Assembly: GCA_002917775.1 (NCBI GenBank)
Contig: KZ627156.1
Location: forward strand, 394,909-458,908
Length of the DNA: 64,000 nucleotides
DNA from: Glaciozyma antarctica PI12
Lineage: Eukaryota; Basidiomycota; Microbotryomycetes; Kriegeriales; Camptobasidiaceae
Direction of reading: 5' to 3'
Below, piece by piece: positions 11,777 to 22,694 of this stretch. The position numbers and the translations under genes are program-made. The first letter of the stretch is position 1; the number at the start of each line of letters is the position of its first letter. The notes below the pieces were generated by a model. The model did not search any database, was not told where the DNA came from, and saw nothing but the letters and a program-made list of their open reading frames with translations.

Positions 11777-12112
11777 TCGACTCGAGGACAGAAAGAAAAG
11801 CCTTGTTTACCTGGTTAGATTGACAGTAAATCAAAGCTCGTTAGCAAGGCGCTCGAGAGCAAGTCGACCTTGACCTAGGCAGGCGCGCGTCGAGAGAAAC
11901 TAGAAATCCCCAAGCGCGAGTCGCGTAGTCAGCTTCAACTTCGCCCGTGGTCCTGTTCTCTCTTCTCCCTCACCCCTTGCACCCCAAAAACTCGCCTACG
12001 CTATACCCATTATTCACTCGAACCCGCCAACTCAGGCACAGCAACTCGAAAAGACCGCGCTCTCCGTCCTCCCTCTGCGGGCCCCTCGTCCTCAACACCC
12101 TCCTTAACCGCG
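11777..12112. other. Intergenic region HEM12 to CDS1/CHK2
   Basis: About 335 bp between two plus-strand genes. The half next to the kinase is C/T-rich like other 5' leaders here. No further signal is supported. Confidence 0.45.
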
Positions 12113-14955
12113 ATGGACTCAGCCGTGATCCCCGAATCCTACGACCTCTCACAAGCCCTCCCCGACTTCTCCCAAACGCAGCAAACCCAAACTCAGCCCC
12201 AAACTCAGCCGGCCTCTCAACCCTCCCCCATCTTCCCCTCCAACCTCTGGGGCGTCCTCGTCTCCTGCTCCCCCACCCCGACCGAAGCCGAGCTAGCGGG
12301 CGTTCCAGGAGCAGGGGAGGGGTGGGTCGAGCGACCGGCGAGAGTCGAGTTGGAGAGGGGGACGGAGGAGTACTTTGTGGGACGGCATCCCAAGTGCGCG
12401 ATCAGGCTCAACTCGATCAAGGTCTCGAGCTGGCATGCGAGGATCTTTGTGGACGAGGCGGATGGGTCGGTCAAGTTGCAGGATACGTCGACGAATGGGA
12501 CGTTCGTGAGGGGCAAGAAAGTGAGTTGACGTGAGACACGATGGGAGAGCTCGAGGGGGGCTGCGGCGCTGAGGTTGTTCTGGGGGTTTCAGAGCTGGCT
12601 ACGATGACGTACGGTGGCAGGGAGCTTGGACGCTCGCCGCGGGCTCTCCTGAGGCGCTCACCAAAGCTGGGAGATGCCGTTTCAAAGGGTTGGAATGGAG
12701 GACCCGCAGATCCAACCTCCGCCCACGCCCAAGCGTATTGCTGACTTCTTCCTTACGCAGGTCGGCAAAGGCAAAGTTACTCTCCTCGAATCGGGCGACG
12801 AGATCATCTTCGGCCCCGCAACCTCGTCCTTCGCCAACGACTTCCGCTACGTCTTCCAATGTCCTTCGCCCGGCTCTGCCGTCTCGAACCAGCCCTGGGG
12901 GATCAACGAATCGAGCGGAGGAGGGATCCACCTGAAGTACGACGTGCGAGAGCAGATTGGCAAGGGATCGTTCGCGACGGTTCGCAAGGGGATTCAGAAG
13001 GACACGGGCAAGATGATGGCGATCAAGATCATTCAGAAGGCGGTGAGTGTTGTTCGGCGGGTGGACGGGGAGAGGAGCTGATGTGGGGTGCGCAGAGGTT
13101 CGCCGCGAATCCGAAAACGATGCAGATGATCGAGCGAGAGGTGGAGATTATGAAGAAGCTGGATCACGTACGTCCTCACGCTCTGGCGTCCTGGAGAGTA
13201 CGCTGACTGGAGACGACGATGCAGAAATTCTGCGTTCAATACATCGACTACTTTGAGGACGAGCAGCGCATGTGGTGAGTCGTTTCGTGGCGATCTGCGT
13301 TCGAGCTCGACTGACTCTTCCGTAGGCTCGTGATGGAGTACGTTGACGCTTGTTGACTTGTTGGACTACGTGATGTCACGGCAAGGGCTCAGTGCGTCCC
13401 CGTCTCCCCATTCGACCGCTTCTCTCACTCACGTTCGCCTTTCGCAGAGGAATCGGAGACTCGCGAGATCGCTCTGATGGTCTGCGAAGCTGTCTCGTAC
13501 CTTCATTCGCAAGGCGTTGCGCATCGGGACCTCAAGCCCGAGAACCTGCTCCTGAGCAAGGGACTGCGACCGCTGTGCAAGGTGACGGACTTTGGGCTTG
13601 CAAAAATGGTCGATAACAACGTGCGTCTCTTCGTTCTTCTCTTAAAGCTGGAGTGGACTGACCTGTTGGGTACGCAGACTATGTACGCTTCGGCTGCCAG
13701 CTCCTCCTTCTGCGGCGTGGACTAACGGACCCCCTTTCAGGCTTCGAACGATGTGCGGAACGCCAACCTACCTCGCCCCTGGTCCGTCTTCTCTTCAGCT
13801 CGACGAGACTCCATCGCTAACTCGAAGCTCCGTCAACAGAGGTCATCCTCGTCGACAACCGACAATCCGGCTACGGCAACGCGGTTGACGCCTGGTCCAT
13901 CGGCGTCGTGCTCTACTCGTGCCTCACGAACGCAACGCCCTTCGACGAAAGCGAGAGCACGCCTCTACCGGAGCGGATGGCGGCGAGGAAGGTTGACTTT
14001 GACCAGGTTCGTGAGAACGGCGTGAGCGAAACTGGTGCGTCCTTCCCTCTTCTCAGCGCAGTCACTTGCTAACCACGAACGTCGCAGCCATCAACTTCCT
14101 GGAGCGCCTTCTTATCGTCGATCCCGCCAAGAGGATGTCTGTCCGTACGTCGCGTGCCTCTCCACCTCCCGCAGCGCTCACTCACGCTTCGCACTCGCAG
14201 ACGACGCCCTCAAGCACCCCTGGCTCGCCACGACTTCCACCGACGGCGTCTCAGCCCCCGCTCTCCCCCTCCTCGTCTCCTCCCTCCCGTTCAACGCTGG
14301 CGCCGCCCCTCCTCCTCATATTCCCACCATCGACTCCCCCGCCGTCACTTCCCCAACATTCTCAGGCTCTTTCGGCGACTCGATGCTCTATTCTCAACAA
14401 CTCGGTACTTCCTCCTTCCCCGCTCCTCTGCGACGTCGCTGACGATCAGGAGCAGATAATCTCCGTCTCGGGGGGACCCCCGCACGATCCATGACGGGAT
14501 TTAGCCAAACGACTCCAGACCGGAACGGCGAGGACGGAGCGACGACTGAGCTAGGAGACCAGTCAGTGGACGTAGCGACTGTCGGACCGACGACGCCGAT
14601 GGTGCAGGAGGACGTGTCGATGGTCGAGGCGTCCCCTTCGTCGGGGATGAAGAGGAAGGACCCGCCGTCCGCTTTCTCGTCTTCTTCGTCGATGGAGGTG
14701 AGGAGGAAGGAGAGTGCGATGTCGGTTGACTCGCCTTCGTCGCTGCCGGTCGCTATCCCCGCTCCTGTCATCGAGGAAGCCGTCGTTTCGTCCCCGTCGG
14801 AGGAGAAGCCCTCGAGAACTCGATCGGCAAGGCGGGGAGCAGCGGCGACAGAGACTACGCCGAGGAGGAGGAGCGCGAGGACGAGTACGCCGTTCGAGGA
14901 GGTGTTGCCGGGACCGACGACGAGGCGGAGGGCGAAAGCGGCGCGGTTGGCGTAG
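12113..14955 (+). CDS. CDS1: DNA-damage/replication checkpoint kinase Cds1/Rad53/Chk2
   Basis: This is the nuclear Ser/Thr kinase that relays ATM/ATR signals; about 685 aa. An FHA domain (residues about 60-190: [33 protein letters not shown]) precedes a kinase domain ([47 protein letters not shown]). The tail is basic and Ser-rich ([10 protein letters not shown], a probable NLS). Exons: 12113-12520, 12761-13042, 13096-13167, 13225-13274, 13326-13391, 13448-13620, 13678-13682, 13741-13781, 13840-14034, 14088-14144, 14201-14404, 14450-14955. Odd points: a 240-nt intron inside the FHA domain, a 5-nt microexon in the activation loop, and a one-base frame break in exon 5 between LVMEYVD and DLLDYVM. 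It has one FHA domain, like Cds1/Chk2, not two like Rad53. Confidence 0.94.
13678..13682 (+). other. 5-nt microexon in the Chk2 activation loop
   Basis: Five bases lie between two canonical introns (13621-13677 ending TACGCAG; 13683-13740 starting GTACGC and ending TTTCAG). They are needed to keep phase and give [13 protein letters not shown] just before the APE motif. Skipping them would shift the frame. Confidence 0.85.
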
Positions 14956-15259
14956 GCCCTCTTTCGTGGATTCGCTTGGTTATTGGATCCCTTTCTTGCA
15001 TACCCCCTCTCCTCGCTAGCAGTACCCTCCATTCCCATTCGCACTATTCACCTCCTCACTCCCGAACCGCCTCCCAAGCCGCCGAGCGCCTTTAGTTTAT
15101 GGCAGCTGATTTGTCGCATTGATTTAAACCTCGGAGATGGTGCGGTGGGGAATCCAGCAGATGTTGCAGCATTGCGAGAAGAGAACCGAGAAGCGAGAGC
15201 CCAAAACGAAGCAGCAGAGACCGACCTTCGCACCCTCAACAGCACAAACACCCCTTCAT
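14956..15259. other. Convergent intergenic gap, CDS1 and NSE2
   Basis: About 300 bp between two stop codons. It should hold both polyadenylation regions. The only notable feature is an A/T-richer patch near 15100-15130. Confidence 0.4.
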
Positions 15260-16616
15260 TCACTCATCATCACTATCCTCAATCGTCTGAAACTGCGTCG
15301 CGGTCCTCCCATTCCCTCCTTCCGCCTCCCTCCTCACGAAAGCCTCAACACGCCTCTTCAACGCTCCATCCTCCCTCATCACCTCCATCGAAAGCGTCTT
15401 GCTGCACCCCGGCATAGGACAAGCGATAGCACCATTCTTGAGGTAATCGCGGATCGCTGGACCGGAGAAAGAATGCGGGCAGAGGGTGCTGTGTGCGGAG
15501 TTAGTGGTGCGAGGGGAGGGAGAGGAGGGGACGAACGAGGTGATGGGGTCGGTGAGGATGGTGAGGGTTAGAGGACAGCGGAAGTCGGCTTGTTGGGCTC
15601 CGATCTCGACGTCGTCGTCTGAGTCTTCGCCGTCGGCGGGCTCTGCGAAGTTCGTGTTAGGAGGGGGAGGGAGGAGGGAGGAGAGGGCACGGACCGACTG
15701 GAATCATCTTCTTGATATTTGGAACGGCGCGACCATCGTAGAGGCTCTCCTGTTCGGGTGTTAGTGGGATAGGGGGAAAGCGACGGAACCAGATGGACCC
15801 AGATGAGGTTTCGGAACGAGATGTACTCCTCGTTCTCCATGTATCTCTGGCTAGGACTCTTGCCCGCGTATGCCTCCAGTCGGGGGGTTGAGAGCGTTCT
15901 CGTACACCTCGAGGATGTTCCTCTGTCGTTCGCGGTGAGGGCGTGAGGACGCGAGGACGCGAGGACGCGAGGAAGGAACGCACGATTTCGTGACCTTGGA
16001 TGATCTTCTGTCGCAGTTCGTTGAGAGCTATGGAGCGGATGTCGACTTCGAAGTACTTGTCGATGACGGCGCGAACCTCTTTGTCGAGCCGCTTGATATC
16101 AGGCTGCAAGAGAGAGGCGGAGAGAGAGAGTCAGCTCTGCGTCCCTCGCTGTCCGCGTCCAGCTCCTCCCCATTCCTCCCATCATCTTCTTCATCCCCAG
16201 TCCCTTCGGCGCGTCCCAGAGCACGCGAATCCCCTTCCCGGAAAGACAAACCTAAAGCGCGACTCACCCCATCCTCCGGCACCTCATCGTCCATCTCCTC
16301 ATCCTCCATACGCCTTCTTCGCACTACTCTCCGCCACATCCGCCGCCGCCTCCGTCAGCACCACCAGCGTCATGTGCAGCGCCTTCTTGAGCAAGCTCAG
16401 TTCCGCCAACAACGCGCGGATCTTCGTGTCGCCTTGCTTGCCGTCGACAGGTTGGTTGAGGTACTGATCCTGGACGTGCTCAAACTTGGGAAGGCGCTCG
16501 TCGGAGTCGGACTCTTCGTCGGAGGAGGGGAGGCGGGCAGGCTTGCGGTCCTTGCCGTTCGAGGTGGCGTGGGGAGTTGCTTGCGAGCCTGAGGCGGTCG
16601 AGCGGCGTGGTGCCAT
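15260..16616 (-). CDS. NSE2: SUMO E3 ligase Nse2/Mms21 (Smc5-Smc6 complex)
   Basis: Nse2 is the SP-RING SUMO ligase of the Smc5-Smc6 complex in DNA repair. The zf-Nse core is clear in the last exons: FRCPLTILTDPITS, then TLCPHSFSGPAIRDYL, then ACPMPGCSKTL, giving the Cys/His zinc ligands. Exons on the minus strand: 16268-16616, 15984-16103, about 15799-15873, 15695-15749, 15537-15642, 15260-15488. Two places are irregular. Exon 1 is one base out of phase near 16300-16312, where AKKAYGG meets DEEMDDEVPEDG. Between 15874 and 15983 the joint is uncertain: either one 110-nt intron, or a 15-nt microexon (RNILE) followed by a 34-nt intron. An upstream in-frame ATG at 16682 is possible; I preferred 16616 for its context. 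It diverges from the mS34-like gene by about 240 bp. Confidence 0.88.
15944..15974. repeat. Short tandem repeat, 8-bp unit GAGGACGC
   Basis: About three and a half direct copies lie in the disputed NSE2 intron, next to its donor. It probably has no role beyond a variable-length tract. Confidence 0.7.
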
Positions 16617-16859
16617 TTCGCGAGGCTCGGCAGGGGGAAGGAGGTCAAGGAGGCGAGTTTGATTGTCGAGTCGGTGAGGCAAGGAAGTTCAGATCGCCCG
16701 AGGAATGTGACAGGAAAGAAGGAGCGCGTCGATTGCAGACGCGCTCGAATTAAAACAATTTAATCATGTAATCGAATTGTTTCCGCCTCACTCCGACCTC
16801 CGCCTTCCTCACTCGTTGCTCTCCAGACCGACTCGACCTCACCGTACTCCTCCGCCAGA

Positions 16860-17315
16860 ATGATCCCTACCGCCGCCCGACACGCCAACCTTCCCCGACT
16901 CCTCTCTCTTCTACCCAAGGACGGAGTCAACGCCATCGTCTACCAATCCCGCTGGACCGGCAAGGGCCTCCCCACTCCTTCCGCCTCCGCCTCCTCCGCC
17001 ATGAACGACGCTACCTGCCGATGGGAGGTCAAGAAGGTTCGCCTGGCATTCCAGGAGACCGAGAACGACAAGACCAAGGTCGCCGCAAAGGCTTGGGGTG
17101 TCCTCTACTGGAAGGGTGCGCTCGCTCTCTCGTTGCGGGCGGAGAGGGACCACAGAGCTGACTGGGTTCGGCACGCAGGCAAGAGGGTTACTCCCGCTGA
17201 GAAGGAGTACGAGCCGATCAAGGGAGGGCTCAAGTACGAGTGGTCGGCGCTCAACACGCCCCCGCTCCTCGTGCGAGCTCCCAAGGCCGCAGAGGTGGAG
17301 AAGGCCGAGGCGTAA
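16860..17315 (+). CDS. Mitochondrial small ribosomal subunit protein, mS34-like
   Basis: Two exons (16860-17115 and 17179-17315) give 130 aa. The intron of 63 nt is itself in frame, so retention would add 21 residues. The N-terminus MIPTAARHANLPRLLSLLP is basic and suits mitochondrial import. The core TCRWEVKKVRLAFQE, then AKAWGVLYWKGKRV, resembles the mS34 pattern (a W-R-V-x-R-V-R stretch, then K-A-W-G-V-L-T-W-x-G-K) known from animals and plants. mS34 is not part of the classical ascomycete mitoribosome, so the call needs a profile search. It shares a divergent upstream region with NSE2. Confidence 0.5.
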   Translation: MIPTAARHANLPRLLSLLPKDGVNAIVYQSRWTGKGLPTPSASASSAMNDATCRWEVKKVRLAFQETENDKTKVAAKAWGVLYWKGALALSLRAERDHRADWVRHAGKRVTPAEKEYEPIKGGLKYEWSALNTPPLLVRAPKAAEVEKAEA

Positions 17316-17339
17316 GGCGCTCGGAAGGCAGGGTGGATG

Positions 17340-17940
17340 CTCGAGGACAGGTGGCGCGGCCGTGGTGCCGACGTACAGTGAGTCCGACCTCTCAGGCACG
17401 CTCGGGCGAAGGTACTTCAACGAAATTTTACTGACTTCAGCCTCTTGTTCAGCTACCTCTTCCCTCCGACACCTCGATCCCGACCTAGCTCTTCAGGGCT
17501 CGAGCCTAGGTTAGTCCTTCTTCCTTCGTTGCTCCCGACCACCCGCGACACCTTCTCCGCAACGCGCGCGCGCGCGATCCGTTGATGAGACGCTACCGCC
17601 ATTTTTCGCGTACATCGAACCTCTTCCTCGAGGAGAGCCATAGTAGGGCGTAATTTCCCAATCAATGATGGCCATATCATAGTTACCCTGGTACGTTTGC
17701 TTTCCTCTCGCCTCCCGGAGCTGTTCGCTAACGATTCCTTTGTTCATCAGAGGATTTGCTGCCGCGTTGCGAGTTGCTGTTGCTGGATCAGAATGTAACT
17801 GGAGTGGAGCCGGGAGCTGACTCGTCGTTCTTTCTGTGCTCGCAGGATCGATGGTCTGTCGGACGAGGAGGAGTCGGAGGACGGGTGGACGGTTGCGAAG
17901 GGGATCGAGAGGTGGAGCTGCTGAGGAGGGGGGAACCGTT
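17340..17940 (+). CDS. Unresolved small spliced gene
   Basis: This stretch between mS34-like and chitin synthase shows at least three well-formed introns on plus. One starts GTGAGT near 17380 and ends TTCAG near 17446. One starts GTACGT near 17691 and ends CATCAG near 17751. One starts GTAACT near 17795 and ends CTCGCAG near 17847. An open frame before the second (ATAIFRVHRTSS, then VGRNFPINDGHIIVTL) can continue into an acidic end, IDGLSDEEESEDGWTVAKG. A possible start is the ATG near 17340. I could not join all exons with confidence and recognise no family. It could also be an alternative or non-coding transcript, or a 3' extension of mS34. Confidence 0.28.
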
Positions 17941-18222
17941 GCGCAACTTGACTACGTTACTCTATACCTGTGCTCCTGGTCCCATGAGAGAAGTCTACAC
18001 CTTCGTTGAAGACTTGACCAGGAAGAAGTAGTGCTCCAGGAGCTCTCGTTCGTGTTCGTGTTCGCGTGGATCGCTTTGACCGTTCGCTCTTCCTCTTCTT
18101 CCCTTCTCCTTTCCCCTCCCTCGCCTCCTCAGCGCACCCGGCAGGCCCAGGAGCTCCCCGCGCACCAACTCCCAAGGCCCACGCTCTTTCCTCCCTCCCC
18201 ACCAACGCCGCGCACGAACCCC

Positions 18223-21200
18223 ATGTCCAACCTCCGCCGTCGCCCCTCCCAGGAATGGCGCAACGAGCAAGCAGCAGCTCAGAACGGCAGCCCTCTCCAC
18301 GACCCTTACTACCAACCTGCTCCCTCTCCCCGTAGGCAGGAAACGAACTACTCGCGGCCGCAAGCTGCACCGCAGCAATCGTCGTACGGGGGACAGGCGC
18401 ACGGAGGGTACTCGCAGCAGGATGTTCGTGGTCAGGATCCGTATGCGGGGCAGAGCGTGCACGATGCGTATTACGAGGGAGACACGTCGTTGAACAGCAA
18501 CTGGGACGCGAGGAGTAACTACTCTCACACGGCGTTGACGATGGACAAGGTGCGTCTCCCCCCTCTCCTCCTGGTGACGAAGCTGATACAGGAAGCGAAG
18601 GATTACTACCCGCCTCAACCCGCCCCTCCCCTCCCCTACGGCGCCCCCTCCTACCCTCCTTCCTCCCCGCACTCTCCGTACGGGATGCCCATGGCTCAAC
18701 CGTACTACCAGCCTCCGAACGAGTACGCTCTCCAGCGCCAGAAGTACATGAATCGTCGAAGCGTGAAGCAGGTCGAGTTGGTGGACGGTCATCTCGTCCT
18801 CGAGTGCCCGGTGCCGAGGTCGATTAAGCAGTATATCACGTATAAGGGGGAGGATATGAGTGAGGAGAGTGGGAAGATGAGGTATACGGCTGTTTGTGAT
18901 GATCCGGATGACTTCACGAGTGAGTGGTTCGGCGATGAGGGGAGGGAGAGGAGCTGATGGTGAGTAGGGCAACGGTATACGCTGAGGCAGACGCTGCTGA
19001 AGCGGCAGACGGAGCTCTTCATCTGCTTGACTATGTGTGAGTCCCTTCTGCTCGTTTGGGAGAGCTGGCGGAGCTTAATCGAGCTTCGCAGACAACGAGG
19101 ACGAGGAGCTGTTCTGCCGCACCTTCACTTCAGTCATCAAGGTTCGCTCTCTCCTCTCCCCTCTCTTCCCCGCTCACGCCCACCTATGCACGTAGAACAT
19201 CCAGCACCTCCAATCCCGCACGAAGAGCAAGACCTGGGGCGAGAACTCGTGGAAGAAGTGCGTTCTCTCCTCGCTCGCTCTTGCGAAACTGGCCTTGACG
19301 AAAAGCGCAGGGTCGTCGTATGCATCGTCTCGGACGGACGAGCCAAAATCAATCAGCGTACGCTCAAGGTTATCGGGCTGTACGGGGCGTACCAGGATGG
19401 AATCGCGAAGGACACGGTCGGTGCGTCGTTGTGAGCGAGGGAGCAAGGTGGTTGCTGATGAGTGGACGCAGATGGCAAGGATGTGCAGGCGCATATCTTT
19501 GAGTACACTACGCAGGTCGTGGTTGATTCCAAGGGCACTGTTAGCGGTGGGATCGCGCCGGTGCAGGTACGAGCTGTTTTGAGCTCCTCACGTCGTTCTC
19601 GCTGACTTTCTCCGCTCCGCAGATCCTTTTCTGCCTCAAGGAGCAGAGTGAGCTTCTTTCCCTGCGCTGTGCATCAATTCAGACACTGATTCCACTTCCT
19701 CTGCAGACAAGAGTCCGTTCCAACCTCCCTCGCCGCCACCACCAATTCCAAACTGACGACCTCTCGCAACTACAGAGAAGCTCAACTCTCACCGCTGGGC
19801 TTTTAACGCTTTTTGCCCACAGCTTCGCCCGAACGTCTGCGTCCTCCTCGACGTCGGCACGCGGCCTTCGGGAACTTCGATCTACTCGCTCTGGTGCGTC
19901 CTCCTCAACGCCGCTCGATGTAGTTCCTAACGCCACGTTTTACGCTCTCCAGGAAAGCTTTCGACAAGCACAAGGGCATCGGAGGAGCGTGCGGAGGTGC
20001 GGATTCCCCCCGCGTCGTTGTCGTTCATCGCTGACGCTTCTCGTATGCAGAGATTACTGTCGACCTTGGTCGGGGATGCGGCAATGCCATCAACCCGCTT
20101 GTCGCCGCGCAGAACTTCGTGAGTTACCGCTTCTGCGAGGGAGAGGAGGGGTCGGTCGCTGATGTGCTTTTGGCGTATGTAGGAATACAAGATGTCGAGT
20201 CCGTCGTCCTTCCCTATCAGTCTGACTCCGCTGACGCTCTTTTGTTTTTGCAGACATCCTGGACAAGCCGCTCGAGTCGATCTTCGGCTACATCTCCGTG
20301 CTCCCCGGAGCGTTCGTCGCTCTCCCCTGCCTTCTCGATTCCGAGCTCATTTCTGTCTCCCGCAGGTTCTCCGCCTACCGTTACAAGGCTCTCCTCAACG
20401 GCTCCGACGGTTTAGGACCGCTCCAGACGTACTTCCTCGGCGAGAAGATGCATGAGCCTGGAGCTGTCGCCTCGCTCGCTGAATGTGTGTCCTTCCCTCG
20501 TGCCTTCGTCGCGCTGTGTACTGACTGCAGTCGATAGCGAACATGTACTTGGCCGAGGATCGTATCCTTTGCTTCGAGATCGTGTGCAAGAAGAAGGAGG
20601 CGTGGACGCTGAAGTACGTCAAGAGCGCGAAGGCGAGTACGGACGTCCCCGACAGCGTTCCCGAGTTCATCAGCCAGCGAAGGCGCTGGATGTAAGGCCT
20701 TCCCGATTGGTTGTGCGGTAGCCGACGCTGATGCTCGTCGATGCAGGAACGGATCGTTCTTCGCGGCGACGCATGCGACGACCCACTACTACCGCGTCTG
20801 GACGAGCGGGCAGGGATTCTTCCGCAAGAGTTGGCTGTCGATCCTCTTCCTCTACAACCTCATTCAGGTGAGTCGTCGTGCAGTGCGAAGAGCGTTTGAG
20901 CTGACTCGCGCCGGCAGCTCATCTTCCAATTCATCGGACTGTCGTCCTTCTACCTCGCCTTCTTCTTCCTTTGCTCTTCGGCGACTGCGAGCGGCGCCAA
21001 TGACCCCTTCGGCGGCTACGGAAGCGACATCATTTCCATTGCAAACTCGATCTGTTCGTCGTTTCTTTTTTTCGAGCCGGTGAGGGCGAGCTGACGCAAA
21101 ACAGACATCTCTACGCTTGGTGTGACGATTGTCTGCGCTCTGGGCAACAAGCCTCAGGGTTCGAAGTGGTGGTGTACGTCCCCTCGTGTGCTTGAACAAG

Positions 21201-22453
21201 GAGCGGAGCTAACTGAGGCTTCGCAGACATCCTCGTTATGACTTTGTTCGCAGTCCTGTTCGTTATCGCGCTGTACTGCACCGTGTGGACGATCTACCTC
21301 TCGGTCCCTCACACGGCGGCGGGATGGAGTGACATTGGCGCGTTGTTCTCGCAGAGCGGTTTCAGGGACATCGCCATCTCGATTGCGTGAGTCTCCCTCC
21401 TCACACGCTCCGGCTCGACGCAGCTACTGATGCCTGCCGCGCAGTGCGACGTATGGTCTTTATATCATCTCATCCGTTCTCCATACCGATCCTTGGCACC
21501 TCTTTACCTGCTTCTTTCAATAGTACGTCCTTCCGACGCGCTCGCTGGCAGTTGCTGACCTCCTACCTCAGCATGCTCTTCCTACCTTCCTACGTCTCGG
21601 TCCTCACAATCTACTCTTTCGGTGAGTTCTTCTCACAACGAGTGCTATGGCTGTCGCTGACGCGGCACCTCCCTCAGCGAACCTGCAAGATCTAGGTGAG
21701 ATCGCCTCGTCCTCGCCGCCCTCGCTCTGCGCTGACGTATCCATGAACAGCTTGGGGAACCAAAGGTTCTACTTCGTCCAAGGATCTCGGAGGCGCGACG
21801 AAGAAGAAGACGGCAGACGGGAAGGAGCTCGTCGAGGTCGATCTCGTTTCCGCTCCAGAGGACGTCGACGCGTTGTGGCTGGTCAGTCTTGCCTTGCCGT
21901 TCTCCCTCGATGATGCTGATGCGCTTCGCGTCGCAGGGCATGAAAAAGGAGGTTAGCACGCCGTACGTCGCTGTGCACCAGAAGCGCGATGTCGATACGA
22001 AGAAGGCAGATCACTACGCGAACATTCGGTGCGTCCTTCTCTGCCAGCTAAACGGCGTTCGCTGAACTTGTTTCGCAGTACCAACACGCTGCTGGCGTAC
22101 CTCGGCACGAACATGATCCTGGTCATCGTCTTCACGAGCAGCTGGTGGAAGTACGTTCTTTCGCCGAGCCTCTTCGTCGGAGCCTCGCTGACCTCTGTCT
22201 GATCCTTAGCAACTTCCTCGCCGTTCGTTCGAGCGCCGATCCTCCCGTCAATTACTACATGGTACGCCCCACTCTCCTCCTCCTGCCCGTCGGAGCTGAC
22301 GTCCTCGTTGCCAGGTCGGCATCTTCTGGAGTGTCGCCGCTCTTTCCGCTTTCCGCTTCTTCGGGTCAGTCTCGCGCTCCCCTCGACTGCTGGATACGAG
22401 CTGATGTGCGCAGATCGACGATGTACCTCGTCTTCCGCCTCGTCGGCTGGTAG
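18223..22453 (+). CDS. CHS: Chitin synthase (class I-III type)
   Basis: This plasma-membrane GT2 enzyme polymerises UDP-GlcNAc into chitin; 905 aa, normal length. The N-terminus is Gln/Tyr/Pro-rich. Then come [21 protein letters not shown], the catalytic core ([48 protein letters not shown]) and a C-terminal block of membrane helices with WGTKGS. All 29 exons are in phase: 18223-18549, 18592-18919, 18968-19036, 19092-19141, 19196-19257, 19311-19420, 19472-19566, 19623-19647, 19707-19712, 19776-19893, 19953-19996, 20051-20118, 20183-20198, 20254-20311, 20366-20484, 20538-20691, 20747-20867, 20918-21053, 21105-21173, 21227-21386, 21445-21522, 21572-21621, 21678-21695, 21751-21881, 21937-22028, 22079-22150, 22210-22261, 22315-22364, 22414-22453. 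The first intron is only 42 nt and in frame. Exon 9 is a 6-nt microexon. Confidence 0.96.
19707..19712 (+). other. 6-nt microexon of chitin synthase
   Basis: Six bases, flanked by CTGCAG and GTCCGT splice sites, are needed to give LKEQNKKKLNSHRW. Being two codons long, skipping would delete two residues without a frame change. Confidence 0.8.
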
Positions 22454-22694
22454 AGTCGCAGGTCGACGTCGTTCGCAACTTCGTGAGCTCCGAATCTGCT
22501 CGAAGGGAGAGCGCGCTCGCTCATTCCACTTGTCGCAGCTACGGCTTTTGTACGATCCCCGTGTTGAATCTATCTCCACGTTCTCGGCACCCCAGGCGAG
22601 AGACTACCGAAGAGAAAGCCAACTGGGCACTGCTCTTCATTCTCCCTCCCTCTCCCCCTCAAAACGAACGACAAAAACGAAAATGCACTACAAC

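Noticed and set aside
17511-17747. 78-codon minus-strand frame in the mS34-like to chitin synthase gap
   Set aside because: It covers splice sites that are well formed on plus and has no supporting signals of its own.
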